Source: an uncultured Collinsella sp. (GTDB taxonomy: Bacteria > Actinomycetota > Coriobacteriia > Coriobacteriales > Coriobacteriaceae). From it: a stretch of 64,000 nucleotides of DNA. The notes below the pieces were generated by a model. The model ran no database searches, was not told the DNA's origin, and was given only the letters and a program-made list of their open reading frames with translations. Location of the stretch: positions 62,001 through 126,000 of the forward strand of contig CAKTVQ010000001.1 of assembly GCA_934630375.1 (NCBI GenBank), written 5' to 3'. Position 1 is the first letter of the stretch. Each line of letters opens with the position of its first letter. This document shows positions 20,609 to 29,086 of this stretch, piece by piece. The position numbers and the translations under genes were made by a program.

Positions 20609-21376
20609 TTACGTCAGGTCTGCGTACGTCACGAGCCCCACGTCCTGCTCTGCAAGCCATGCGGCGACATCAGGGTCGACAAGCATCGCGGCTTCCCGGA
20701 TGCGGGCCTCGAGCATGGTCGAGTTATCTCGCAAGTACGCGTCGATATAACCTGGGTGAAACACCATGAGACGGCATATCCCTTCCGGTGTCGTTTCAAG
20801 CGCCTCTCGAAGCGCCGCAAAGGGATCCGCTTCATATGACGAGAAATCCTTGGGAACATAGGAAAGCACCGGCGTCGAGCGAAAGGTGACTGGCTCGCCC
20901 GGAGCACCCATCGCGAAATAGGGCAGGCCGTGACGCTCGGCAACGATCTCAAGGCCGCGGAAGAACATGGGGCTTGCGACCGCATGTCCCTCGAAGTAAT
21001 CGGGCTCACGCCCGACGAGCTCAAGGAATCGCCGATACTGCGCCTCGATTTCGATAATGACCTCGTCAAGCACCACGAAGTCCTCCCCAGCCCGCGCGGC
21101 GGCGCGATATGCTGAGCTCCGCTTGAAATTGCCATCATCGTCAACGATGCTCGAGATGAGCGAGGAATCGCTGAGGGGCCTACCCGTGCAGATATTGGTG
21201 TGCTGACCCAAGCAGAGATCCTTGATTTGCAGGCGCGCCAAACCGCTTTCTGCAAGCGGCATGTTGGTCATGACGCCCACCGAGCGAATGAGCCCCGCTT
21301 GGACCGCGGCCGCTATCCCGCAATTAACACCGTCGCTGTAACCTAAATCGTCGGCGCGCAGCAATAACCGCTTCAT
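20609..21376 (-). CDS. ChbG/YdjC-family carbohydrate deacetylase
   Basis: Protein of 255 aa. The family removes an acetyl group from acetylated sugars, such as chitobiose phosphate, using a metal held by Asp and His. Motifs here are RADDLGYSDGVN (Asp9, Asp10), GQHTNICTGRPL, EGHAVASPMF and VFHPGYIDAYL. The start at 21376 has GAGGAGG upstream. It is the first gene of the locus A operon, divergent from the RpiR regulator. Its partners are beta-glucosidases, not chitobiases, which suggests an acetylated beta-glucoside as substrate. A second copy with an internal TGA lies at 30490-31257. Confidence 0.85.
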   Translation of the reverse strand: MKRLLLRADDLGYSDGVNCGIAAAVQAGLIRSVGVMTNMPLAESGLARLQIKDLCLGQHTNICTGRPLSDSSLISSIVDDDGNFKRSSAYRAAARAGEDFVVLDEVIIEIEAQYRRFLELVGREPDYFEGHAVASPMFFRGLEIVAERHGLPYFAMGAPGEPVTFRSTPVLSYVPKDFSSYEADPFAALREALETTPEGICRLMVFHPGYIDAYLRDNSTMLEARIREAAMLVDPDVAAWLAEQDVGLVTYADLT

Positions 21377-21556
21377 CCGATCCTCCTCAACCGATATCTC
21401 GTCGAGCGGCAAAGCAACGAAGCGATGCCCTGTGTAGAGCCGATGCCGTGTTCCGGCGGGGCGGCAAGCTTCGTCGTCTCTTCTTGCATTAAGATAACGC
21501 CGGCTATATCCAAAATCGGTTACATGCTGTGCCACAAGGTTGCGAGATGGCTACGC

Positions 21557-21577
21557 GAGTTTCATAACGTGAAACTC
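21557..21577. promoter_or_regulatory. Inverted repeat GAGTTTCA-N5-TGAAACTC, candidate RpiR operator
   Basis: Perfect 8-base arms around TAACG, in the divergent region between chbG (start 21376) and the rpiR gene (start 21664). A shorter pair of the same shape, TTTCA-N5-TGAAA, lies at 23986-24000, upstream of the GH1 gene starting at 23894. Binding by the 21664 protein is an inference from position. Confidence 0.55.
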
Positions 21578-21663
21578 CGCAGGAATACCGGCATGTTTGA
21601 GCTATAGTTTGGTCAAATGAGGCCCTCTTATTCGGGCCACTGAGCATAAAGGGGACAGCCATC

Positions 21664-22485
21664 ATGGAAAAATCCATCTCGATGGGATCGGTTGCCGAAC
21701 GGTTGCTTGACTACATCGACACCGCAATGCAGCACGACACCAACTACGAGATAGCGACCACGCTGGTGAAAAACTACAGCAAGCTGAGCGAGCTCTCGAT
21801 TGGAGAAATCGCCGACATGTGCTTCGTCTCGAAGGCTTCAGTGTCGCGATTCTGCCGGTTTATGGGTTTCGCTGATTTCAAGGACCTGCGCAACCAGCTT
21901 GAACATGACGTCCTCAAAACCGGGTTGTTTCCACATGCCTTTGTAGAACAGCTGTCAAACGACACGGAAGGCGCTCTGGCATCCTACCGGGAGGCGATCC
22001 TGCTCAATATCGAAACGACCATCTCGGCGGCAAACATCGCGAAACTGCCCGCCATTGTCGATGATTTGCACGACAGCGGGCATGTCGCGTTCTTCTCCCA
22101 CCACTTCCTCTGGGACGTGGGCCGCTACTTCCAAAGCAGGCTCACCATCATGAACCGCCCCATCGAGCTTTACCTCGATTATTCATCGCAGCTCGCCTGC
22201 GCGCAATCGCTCACCAAATCCAGCCTCGCCATCATTTGCAGCATAGGGGGAACATACCCCATTCGTTATCCAGAAATCGTCAACGCACTCGCCGCCTCCG
22301 GCTGTCGTCTTCTCGCCATCACACAAAACACCTCAAGCGCCTACTGGAACCATGCCTCCTGCATACTGAGCTGCGGAGTGACCAACAACATCGACACGGG
22401 CAAGTTCGGTGCGCTTGCCGCCATCGACTTGATAGTCATGGAATACCTGAGGCGTTATGGAGCCGATTCCGGTACTGGCGAGTAA
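21664..22485 (+). CDS. RpiR/MurR-family transcriptional regulator
   Basis: Regulator of 273 aa. An N-terminal helix-turn-helix (about residues 1-80; LSIGEIADMCFVSKASVSRFCRF) is followed by a SIS sugar-phosphate-binding domain (about 110-260; AFFSHHFLWDVGRY, IICSIGGTYPIRY, AITQNTSS). It probably senses a phosphorylated product of the beta-glucoside pathway and controls the divergent chbG-PTS-GH1-ROK operon and perhaps the GH1 gene at 22506, 20 bases after its stop on the other strand. Ribosome site AAGGGGA. A truncated paralogue lacking the DNA-binding half is at 32600-33241. Confidence 0.9.
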   Translation: MEKSISMGSVAERLLDYIDTAMQHDTNYEIATTLVKNYSKLSELSIGEIADMCFVSKASVSRFCRFMGFADFKDLRNQLEHDVLKTGLFPHAFVEQLSNDTEGALASYREAILLNIETTISAANIAKLPAIVDDLHDSGHVAFFSHHFLWDVGRYFQSRLTIMNRPIELYLDYSSQLACAQSLTKSSLAIICSIGGTYPIRYPEIVNALAASGCRLLAITQNTSSAYWNHASCILSCGVTNNIDTGKFGALAAIDLIVMEYLRRYGADSGTGE

Positions 22486-22505
22486 TCTCGTCGGACCACC
22501 GACGC

Positions 22506-23894
22506 TCAGCAGGGCAAGCCGTTTTCTCTAATCACGTCCTGATACCAGAAGAAGCTGTCCTTCCTGAAACGAGCGCATTGCTTCGCATCGGTTTCCGTGC
22601 GATCGACATACAGAAGGCCGTAGCGCTTAGTGAACCCCTGATGACTTGAGCATAGATCCATGAGGCTCCAAACGCAGTAGCCGAAGACGGGATAGCCTTC
22701 GCGAATGAGCTCCTCGACCTCGCCCAAATGTCGTGAAAGGTATTCGATGCGCACGGCATCATGCACCCTGTTCTCCTCGTCAAGTGACTCGGAAAGCGCC
22801 ATGCCGTTCTCCGTGACGATCATCGGAAGCTGGTAGCGATCGTAGAGCTTGCGCATGCCCACGCGAAGCCCAAGGGGGTCGATGCCGTTCGACATCCACT
22901 CGGTCGGCGCGATCGCAGGGTTATCGCAGAGTTCGAAATCCCCGCCCGACCACGGAGGGAACCGGTCGAAGCGGATGGGCTCCGTGCGCTCATGCGCACA
23001 ATTGCTGAAATAGTAGTTCACCCCAAGAAAATCGGGCCTCGTCGCGACCAGGATGTCGTGGTCCCCGCACTCAACAACAGGGTAGAAACCTTCGCGCTCC
23101 AGGTAATAGCGCGCATAAGGCGAGATGTCGCCGCGCACACTCAGGTCGAGCAGGTAGTTCTGCATCATCTCCTCGGCGTTCATGGCCGCAAGCACATCCG
23201 CCGAAGCGCTCGTCCGCGGGTTGACCACCTGCATGGCGACAACGGGGCCGATCTGCGCATCGGGGTCGATCTGTCGCAGGCACGCGATGGCGCGATGCTC
23301 GGCAAGAGCGACATGATAGCTCATCTGGTAGGCGTTCTTCTGCCGTTGGCGCGGATCGGTTTCGGTGTCACCCGTGTTGCTGGGCGCGGAGGTCGCAATT
23401 AGCTGTTCATTCACGGTAACCCAGCGCTTGACGCGCCCCTTGAAGTGCGTGAAGCAGATTTCGGCATAGCGCACATAGAAGTCGATCATCTTACGGCTCT
23501 TCCAGCCGCCGAAGGCCTCGACCAACGCACTCGGACATTCGAAGTGATACAGGGTGACCAAGGGCTCGATCCCTCGCTCCAGCAGGTAGTCAATCAGCTG
23601 GTCATAAAACGCCAAGCCCTCAGGATTGGGATCCCCCGAGGCATCGGGCATGATGCGGCTCCAAGCGAAACCCATCCGGTAGACCTTGATGCCGAGCTCG
23701 GCCATGAGGTCGACATCCTCACGCCAGTGATGATAGTGGTCCGAGGCGATCTTGTTATCGGCGATGCCGGGACACCCCGGGCCGCAATCGGTGGTTGCCG
23801 GACCTTTGCCTCCTTCATCATACCCACCCTCAACCTGAAAAGCGCTGGTGGAAGCACCCCAGAGGAAACCTTCGGGAAACCGGTGCTGAGTCAT
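22506..23894 (-). CDS. GH1 6-phospho-beta-glucosidase
   Basis: Glycosidase of 462 aa, close in sequence to the 29087 protein and more distant from those at 14125 and 16900. Starts FLWGASTSAFQVEGGY; the acid/base Glu is in an unusual TVNEQLIAT (TFNEP in most relatives), the nucleophile is in IVTENGMALSE. The C-terminal SSHQGFTKRYGLLYVD keeps the phosphate-reading set. It stands alone, convergent with the rpiR gene. A TTTCA-N5-TGAAA site and a perfect CCGTTATAACGG palindrome (23935-23946) lie upstream. Ribosome site GAGAGG. Confidence 0.88.
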   Translation of the reverse strand: MTQHRFPEGFLWGASTSAFQVEGGYDEGGKGPATTDCGPGCPGIADNKIASDHYHHWREDVDLMAELGIKVYRMGFAWSRIMPDASGDPNPEGLAFYDQLIDYLLERGIEPLVTLYHFECPSALVEAFGGWKSRKMIDFYVRYAEICFTHFKGRVKRWVTVNEQLIATSAPSNTGDTETDPRQRQKNAYQMSYHVALAEHRAIACLRQIDPDAQIGPVVAMQVVNPRTSASADVLAAMNAEEMMQNYLLDLSVRGDISPYARYYLEREGFYPVVECGDHDILVATRPDFLGVNYYFSNCAHERTEPIRFDRFPPWSGGDFELCDNPAIAPTEWMSNGIDPLGLRVGMRKLYDRYQLPMIVTENGMALSESLDEENRVHDAVRIEYLSRHLGEVEELIREGYPVFGYCVWSLMDLCSSHQGFTKRYGLLYVDRTETDAKQCARFRKDSFFWYQDVIRENGLPC

Positions 23895-23934
23895 GAGTTC
23901 AACCTCTCGTCACGGATGTCACTTCTTGCAACTC

Positions 23935-24001
23935 CCGTTATAACGGATGTACGAACCAAAGCCTGTTACTCATTCCCGGGCAATGTTTCACGATTTGAAA
24001 A
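23935..24001. promoter_or_regulatory. Candidate operators upstream of the 22506 GH1 gene
   Basis: A perfect 12-base palindrome CCGTTATAACGG (23935-23946) lies about 41 bases before the start codon. TTTCA-CGATT-TGAAA (23986-24000) lies about 91 bases before it and resembles the larger inverted repeat at 21557. Confidence 0.45.
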
Positions 24002-24105
24002 CGGCCGTGCCATCATGCACCGCAAACTCTAAAGAACATGCCGTCACGAAGGCCAAGCCTCATGCCCGCCACCGTCACGTGCCGGCGCCGCACACCGCCA
24101 AGCCG

Positions 24106-24201
24106 CTACTCCCCGTCGCGGAAGGTCAGGAGGTCGCGGTAGTCCGTGTCGCGCGTGCTGCCCGTCTTCGAGAACGGGTTCACCGAAGCAGGACACCTCA
24201 T
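24106..24201 (-). CDS. Possible 31-aa small protein
   Basis: Short reading frame starting MRCPASVNPFSK and ending YRDLLTFRDGE, with an in-frame TAG four codons before the ATG. AGG lies directly before the ATG and GAGGAGG further upstream. The C-terminal half has a natural-looking composition. It follows the ribbon-helix-helix remnant at 24257-24511 on the same strand, the usual place for a toxin gene, but it is too short to assign. It may be a real small protein, a remnant or chance. Confidence 0.25.
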   Translation of the reverse strand: MRCPASVNPFSKTGSTRDTDYRDLLTFRDGE

Positions 24202-24256
24202 CCTCAAGATCTACCTCCTCGACGAAACCAAGGTCGATTTAGGAGACGCAACGTTA

Positions 24257-24511
24257 CTACAGCGCAGGGAAAACGGCCCGCCGAATAAAATCGGATCGAT
24301 CCCCCGTCTTCCGGTCGATTGCCACCACCATGGATGCCGGAAAGCGCACGGTAACTGCAACAAGCGGCTCATCAGCAACAACGCCAGGCCTGACATGGAT
24401 GCGCTCAAGACGACCCGTCCAAGTCTCTTGCTCAAACTCTACGCTCTCGCGCTCGATTTTTGCCGATGAGACCCCCGCAGCCGCCTTCGCCGGCGGGATA
24501 TTTGACTGAAT
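24257..24511 (-). pseudogene. Ribbon-helix-helix DNA-binding protein remnant (antitoxin-like), no start codon
   Basis: An open frame of about 84 codons reads KIERESVEFEQETW near its N-terminus and VTVRFPASMVVAIDR then GDRSDFIRRAVFPAL at its C-terminus. The latter has the strand, helix, turn (GDRS) and helix order of CopG/MetJ-type ribbon-helix-helix proteins. No ATG, GTG or TTG is in frame upstream before the frame runs into the purine-rich leader of the gene at 24554 (24511-24549). It therefore looks cut at its 5' end, perhaps when that gene arrived. It could be a former antitoxin or plasmid-type regulator. Confidence 0.5.
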
Positions 24512-24549
24512 AGGAAAGAAAGGAAAAAATAGGAAAAAAAGGAAAGGAG
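24511..24549 (+). other. Homopurine AGGAAA-type tract containing the ribosome site of the 24554 gene
   Basis: Almost only A and G on the plus strand apart from single Ts, with repeated AGGAAA units and runs of six and seven A. The last unit, AAAGGAG, is the ribosome site. Run-length changes would alter the spacing of the leader. Between 23895 and 24553 no intact known gene is visible; the region holds operators, the remnants above and this tract. Confidence 0.6.
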
Positions 24550-24553
24550 ACTC

Positions 24554-25660
24554 ATGACTGAAACCATCTTCTCCCCTTCATTCGGAAATCGCCCGTCCTA
24601 TCTGGTTGGACGCGGGAACGTGATTTCGACATTCATCTCCGGCCTTGAGCAGGAGCCGGGCAATCGCGACCGAGCCACGCTCATGCTTGGGCAGCGAGGC
24701 AGCGGTAAGACGGTTCTTCTGTGGGAACTCGCCGACCGCGCACGCAAGCTCGGCTTTGTTGTCGCCACGCCCACCGTAGCCTCCGAGGATATGCTCGAGC
24801 GCATTGTTGAAAAAATCCAAGAGGCTGGCGAGCCCTATGTCAGCAAGCGTCATCTCCCCAAACTTTCCGGCGGCAGCTTGAGCGTCTTCGGTTTCTCAGC
24901 GGGCCTTGAGTTCACACGCGATGTGCAGGAGACCAAGAGTTTCCAGTTCAAACTCACGCAGCTGGCGCGTAAGCTGACCGAGCAGGGGCACGGCATCCTC
25001 ATCCTTATCGATGAGCTCCAAGCTAATTCACCTGAGATTAGACAGCTCGTCACCGCCTACCAAGAGCTGGTCGGCGAGCGGCTTAACGTCGCACTCGTTA
25101 TGGCGGGTCTTCCGGGAGCAGTTTCGGCGACACTCAACGACCGCGTACTGACATTTCTCAACCGCGCACGTAAGGTCACGCTTGAACCGCTTTCAGTCGG
25201 AGACGTCGACGCCTATTATCAACGGGCTTTTGATGAGCTCAGCCTTGATATTCCAAGCGATCTTCGCCTACGCGCCGCTCGCGCAACCCAAGGCTCACCC
25301 TATATGTTGCAGCTCATTGGCTACAACATCGCCAATCGCTGCAAAGCCGGAGAGCGCGTAACGCCAGAGCAAGTCGACGGAGCCATTGAGGCATCGAAGG
25401 TTGATTTCGAAAACGACGTGTGCGAGACGACACTTGCCGCGCTATCGGATCAAGACGTCGCGTTTCTCGCCGCGATGGCTGATGACAAAGACGACGTGTC
25501 ACGCATTTCCAATGTGGCTGAGCGCATGTCGGTCACACCCGACTACGCGCAAAAATATCGCCGGCGCCTCATCGACGCCGGCGTAATCGAACAGGCGCGC
25601 CGCGGTTACGTGCGTTTCGCCGTTCCATATATGGCTGACTATCTGCGCAGCCAGCTCTAG
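24554..25660 (+). CDS. AAA-family ATP-binding protein (archaeal-ATPase/ORC-like)
   Basis: Protein of 368 aa. Walker A is GQRGSGKT (about residues 47-54), Walker B is GILILIDEL, and a sensor-like LVMAGLPG follows. The C-terminal 80 residues look like a winged helix (VSRISNVAERMSVTPDYAQKYRRRLIDAGVIEQ). This is the plan of STAND/ORC1-like ATPases that bind DNA. The role is unknown; relatives occur near toxin-antitoxin or defence genes and as single genes. It stands alone next to a ribbon-helix-helix remnant and is followed by a repeat block. Ribosome site GGAAAGGAG. Confidence 0.75.
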   Translation: MTETIFSPSFGNRPSYLVGRGNVISTFISGLEQEPGNRDRATLMLGQRGSGKTVLLWELADRARKLGFVVATPTVASEDMLERIVEKIQEAGEPYVSKRHLPKLSGGSLSVFGFSAGLEFTRDVQETKSFQFKLTQLARKLTEQGHGILILIDELQANSPEIRQLVTAYQELVGERLNVALVMAGLPGAVSATLNDRVLTFLNRARKVTLEPLSVGDVDAYYQRAFDELSLDIPSDLRLRAARATQGSPYMLQLIGYNIANRCKAGERVTPEQVDGAIEASKVDFENDVCETTLAALSDQDVAFLAAMADDKDDVSRISNVAERMSVTPDYAQKYRRRLIDAGVIEQARRGYVRFAVPYMADYLRSQL

Positions 25661-25661
25661 G

Positions 25662-25842
25662 CAACCACCACAAAGGGGCACCTTTGTGGTGGTTCGGGCC
25701 GTTTGTCTCATTCTGTAACAGTTAGGCCGCCAAAACCGGGCTTGGTGTTACAGATCGAGATTGTTCAGTCTGTCCCCTGCAGTTTGTCTAAATCTGTAAC
25801 AGGTAGAGACGATTTAGCCCGCTAGATGTTACAGATCGAGAC
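25662..25842. repeat. Dispersed hairpin repeat (TCTGTAACA family), copy 2
   Basis: Same three-hairpin order as 15704-15890: a CCACCACAAAG stem, then two TCTGTAACA/TGTTACAGA stems. The last 55 bases are nearly identical to copy 1 (GTAGAGACGATTTAGCCCGC). It lies between convergent genes, directly after the ATPase stop codon. Confidence 0.85.
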
Positions 25843-25855
25843 AGACCGGAAGCCC

Positions 25856-26500
25856 CTAGTCCACGGTGATGTCGAGGTTCTTGCCGATGAGGCCTACGTA
25901 GCCGCCTTCGGCTGCCTTGGGGCTGTCAGCATGGCAGAGGACCCACTTGTCGGCCTTCCAGTAGCAGTAAGCGTCACCGGCGGCAGGCATGTCGGATGCA
26001 GCCTCGGGGCGCGGACCATTGGTGCCGGCGGGAAGCGCGACCATCACCTGGAAGCCGCCTTCATCGACCATGCAGGGCGTGTAGTGGAGCGTGGTGTTGA
26101 AGACTTCGACGACCGTACCCGCCGGCACGCGGAACGCCTTGACGCACGCGGTGTCGAGCTTGCCGTCCTCGATCTCCCAGCGATGCGCCACGAACAGGAT
26201 AAAGTCGCGAGCGCCCAGGTTAAACTCGCTGGCGCGGTGATACTCCAGGCAGTTGAGCTGCGTGTTGTGGCCGTTACACCAGCCAAGCTGGAAGGGTCGG
26301 CCGCCAAACATGAGAAAGCCCAGTTTATCGGCATCCTTGACGCCCTCGAGCTCCGGCGCGCTTGCTACGTACTTGCTGCCCTCGGGGATGGGCGTGGAGG
26401 CAAGCGCCTCGAGCACGGGCGACGTAAGCTCGGACGGGACGTTATCCCAAACGTTGCCATAGGGCTTGAACTCGGGATCGTTGACAGAGTAGATATGCAT
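25856..26500 (-). CDS. DUF4867-family cupin-like protein
   Basis: Protein of 214 aa resembling DUF4867, a family of gut bacteria. Beta-rich in the middle (FILFVAHRWEI, VKAFRVPAGTVVEVFNTTLHYTPC), consistent with a cupin fold in which His residues could hold a metal. Members often lie with sugar catabolic genes and may act as sugar isomerases or epimerases, but no activity is established. Ribosome site AGGAGCG. A strong terminator at 26580 separates it from luxS, so it has its own promoter in 26501-26580. Confidence 0.75.
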   Translation of the reverse strand: MHIYSVNDPEFKPYGNVWDNVPSELTSPVLEALASTPIPEGSKYVASAPELEGVKDADKLGFLMFGGRPFQLGWCNGHNTQLNCLEYHRASEFNLGARDFILFVAHRWEIEDGKLDTACVKAFRVPAGTVVEVFNTTLHYTPCMVDEGGFQVMVALPAGTNGPRPEAASDMPAAGDAYCYWKADKWVLCHADSPKAAEGGYVGLIGKNLDITVD

Positions 26501-26579
26501 GTTCGCTCCTGTTCGTTTATGTGACTATACGAACATTCTAGAACAAACAAATACTATTTTGAGCGCTCAACGTGAAAAA

Positions 26580-26603
26580 GCGTCCCCGAAAAAACGGGGA
26601 CGC
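26580..26603 (-). terminator. Intrinsic terminator of luxS
   Basis: GCGTCCCCG and CGGGGACGC arms with a six-base A/T loop, followed on the minus strand by TTTTT. Confidence 0.9.
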
Positions 26604-26636
26604 CTCCGGTGCAAACGGTCGTTTCGTAGACAGCTC

Positions 26637-27125
26637 TTACGCCTGCTGATAGTGCAGGTGCTTCTCGTCGATATCGGCCAGGTCGCGGTCGAGGTAGCGG
26701 CGCGCGAGCCAGTTAGCCATGGGAAGGTTCTGGTCCAGGTAGTTACCGCACTCATCGGGAGCAGCTCCGGGGACATCGCCCTCAAAGCCGGCGACAAACT
26801 CAAAGAGCTCACGCACGAGCGGCAGGATCTCCTCGCTCGTCACCTCGCCAAACACGACCAGGTAAAAGCCCGTGCGGCAGCCCATGGGACCAAAGTAGAC
26901 GATGCGGCTCGACCACTCGGCATGATTGCGCAGGAACGTCGCACCCAAGTGCTCGATGGTATGGCACTCGGCGGTATTCATGACCGGTTCCTTGTTGGGC
27001 GTGGTCAGGCGCAGGTCAAAGGTGGTGACGGCGGCACCGGTCGCCGGATCGCGGTCGATGCGGCTCACATACACGCCGGGCTCAAGCAGCAGATGGTCAA
27101 CGGAAAAACTCGCAATGCGCTCCAT
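26637..27125 (-). CDS. luxS: S-ribosylhomocysteine lyase LuxS
   Basis: Enzyme of 162 aa, the normal family length. It converts S-ribosylhomocysteine to homocysteine and the autoinducer-2 precursor DPD in the activated methyl cycle. Metal ligands are His55 and His59 in HTIEHL and Cys126 in DECGNYLDQNL; the catalytic Cys83 lies in FGPMGCRTG. Ribosome site GAGAGG. It is a single gene with its own terminator. Confidence 0.97.
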   Translation of the reverse strand: MERIASFSVDHLLLEPGVYVSRIDRDPATGAAVTTFDLRLTTPNKEPVMNTAECHTIEHLGATFLRNHAEWSSRIVYFGPMGCRTGFYLVVFGEVTSEEILPLVRELFEFVAGFEGDVPGAAPDECGNYLDQNLPMANWLARRYLDRDLADIDEKHLHYQQA

Positions 27126-27146
27126 GGCAGATCCTCTCGGTAGTCA

Positions 27147-27221
27147 ATTTGGGACGGGGCTCTTTTAGCTGGTTTGAATGGCCGCACCAATCATACCAGT
27201 CAAAAAAGCCCCGTCCCAAAT
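27147..27221. repeat. Inverted repeat, ATTTGGGACGGGG family
   Basis: Arms of 26 bases with a few mismatches at 27147-27172 and 27196-27221. Related GGGACGGGG units lie at 33332-33362, 39656-39687 and 40767-40900. Such units lie close to gene ends here. Confidence 0.8.
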
Positions 27222-27236
27222 GAGCCACCTAGGACG

Positions 27237-27533
27237 GACGAGCTCATCGAGCATGAGATGACGGTCCGGAAGGAATCCAAGCGCGCAAGGCTGTTCAGGA
27301 AGGCGAAATTCCCCTGCGTGAAGTCGTTCGAAGGGCACGACTTCACGCAGGCAGCCTTTCCCGACAGCCATGGCGCGAACCACCCGAAATCGCTGTCGTT
27401 CGTCGAGGCAGCGCGGGACTTCACGTTCCATGGGCAGACGGGCCGAGGGAAGACCCACCTCGCGATAGCCGTCGGCCACGCATGCGTGATAGAAGGCAAG
27501 ACGCGCGCCCCACTCGAGAGAGCGAGGCGCGGG
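27237..27533 (+). pseudogene. IS21-family IstB ATPase fragment
   Basis: About 100 codons resemble the middle of IstB, the helper ATPase of IS21 elements: KESKRARLFRKAKFPCVKSF, then FTFHGQTGRGKTHLAIAVG with Walker A. The usual N-terminus and everything after the Walker A region are missing and no istA is present. It is a decayed fragment beside a hairpin repeat. The rest of the gap 27126-27589 shows no gene. Confidence 0.75.
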
Positions 27534-27589
27534 TTATTTCAGGCTGCATCAATCATGGAGTTTCCCTCTAAAGGGGCAAAGGCTCAATG

Positions 27590-29020
27590 CTACTTGGCGT
27601 TTACCTGATCGAGCTCCTTCTTGCTAAAGCCGAAGAGATAGGTGCACACAGCTGCGACGACCAGGGAAATGAGGCTCGCGATGATACCCTGGATGAAGTT
27701 GGCGTTGGTGCCGCCCGCATAGCTCAGGACGGACAGGAAGTTCGCGGAGGTGATGACGTACTGGGTGAGATTGGCGATGCCAGCATACGCACCGCCGACA
27801 AAGCTACCGACCATCAAGGCACCAAAGCAGCGCACGTGAGACAGGCAGATACCATAGAGCACAGGCTCGGTAACGCCGCCCAAGATACCGGACACGAAGG
27901 CGCCGAAGGCGTTGCCGCCTTCCGCCTTGCCCCTGAGTCGAAGAGCCGCACCGAGGGCGACGCCGAAGCACGCCCACGTGGCGAAGCTACCCGCGAGCAT
28001 GACACCGGTCATCTCGCCAGTCTCGAAGAACGAGGCCATCATGGGCATCATAAGGGCCAGATGCATACCGCTCATGACGAGGAACTCCCAAAGGGCGGCG
28101 ATCACGCCGACACCGAAGAACCCGGTATTCATACCGAACCAAGCAAGGCCGCCGCTGATGGCGTTGCCCACAATCGTACCGAAGGGGGCGAGCAGGCACA
28201 GGATGAACGGCGAGGTAACAAGGAGGCTCAAAATGGGCGTGAATACGGTGGAGAGCACGTCGGGCAGGTGCTTGCCGACAAACTTATATACAACAGCGAA
28301 CAGCGGAACGGACATCATGATGGGCAGGACAGTCTGGGCATAGGCGGCAGAGGTGTTGCAGGGGATGCCGAAGACGGTAAACGCCTTACCCTCGGCGATG
28401 ATTGCGGCGAAATCCGGCGACATGAGAATGCAGCCGATAAATCCGCCGAGCATACCGTTGATGCCAAACTGCTTCGCCGCGTTGACGCCCGCGAGGATAG
28501 GCATGAAGTACAGGGCGGCATCGTAGATGAAGTCGAAGAGCACGTAGATGTCGCTCTCCGCGGGGTACAGGCCCAGGAGCTGCGGACCGCACAGGGCATT
28601 GATCGCATTTGCGAGACCGCCCGTGAGCAGCACCGGGATCATCGGGGTCATGCAGCCCGCCATGTAACCGACGACGTTCTTCAGGATCTGCATGGGCGTA
28701 AGCTTCTTCTTGCCGACAAGCTCGACATCGGCGGCGGCAGCCTCGGCGTCCTCAACCGCCTCGAGCTCGTTGACGTTGGCAAGTGAGCAGAACTCCGCGT
28801 ACACCCTGGGCACGTTCGTCCCCACGATGATCTGATACTGCTGACCGCCGTGAACAACGCCCATCACGCCGTCAACGGCCTTGACTTCGTCATCGTCGAT
28901 GCTGGACTCGTCCTTGAGCACAAGGCGGAGCCTCGTCATGCAATGGGTCGCCGAAGTCACGTTCTTCGGGCCGCCCACCGCCTTGAGGATATCCTCGGCG
29001 ATACGCTTGTTATCTGCCAT
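27590..29020 (-). CDS. PTS sugar transporter subunit EIIBC of beta-glucoside locus B
   Basis: Permease of 476 aa. EIIB (1-85) has Cys27 in THCMTRLRL; EIIC (about 110-470) has the GGVTEPVLYG loop and about ten membrane segments. No EIIA is fused, so it relies on another EIIA. It is last in the locus B operon, 66 bases after a 6-phospho-beta-glucosidase. That context indicates beta-glucoside uptake, unlike the cellobiose-family system of locus A. The start at 29020 has GGGAAGGGAAG upstream; an earlier in-frame ATG at 29071 has no site. Confidence 0.9.
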   Translation of the reverse strand: MADNKRIAEDILKAVGGPKNVTSATHCMTRLRLVLKDESSIDDDEVKAVDGVMGVVHGGQQYQIIVGTNVPRVYAEFCSLANVNELEAVEDAEAAAADVELVGKKKLTPMQILKNVVGYMAGCMTPMIPVLLTGGLANAINALCGPQLLGLYPAESDIYVLFDFIYDAALYFMPILAGVNAAKQFGINGMLGGFIGCILMSPDFAAIIAEGKAFTVFGIPCNTSAAYAQTVLPIMMSVPLFAVVYKFVGKHLPDVLSTVFTPILSLLVTSPFILCLLAPFGTIVGNAISGGLAWFGMNTGFFGVGVIAALWEFLVMSGMHLALMMPMMASFFETGEMTGVMLAGSFATWACFGVALGAALRLRGKAEGGNAFGAFVSGILGGVTEPVLYGICLSHVRCFGALMVGSFVGGAYAGIANLTQYVITSANFLSVLSYAGGTNANFIQGIIASLISLVVAAVCTYLFGFSKKELDQVNAK

Positions 29021-29086
29021 GGTACTTCCCTTCCCGTTTCTTTCTATCCCCCGCCGGCGACTTCGCGCCAACCGGAAAACTTGCGT

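Noticed and set aside
24146..24469. 107-codon plus-strand frame
   Set aside because: It overlaps the minus-strand ribbon-helix-helix remnant, which has clear family-like sequence, whereas this frame has none.
27174..27236. Upstream part of the istB-containing frame as a real gene start
   Set aside because: Those codons come from the inverted repeat at 27147-27221 and do not resemble IstB.
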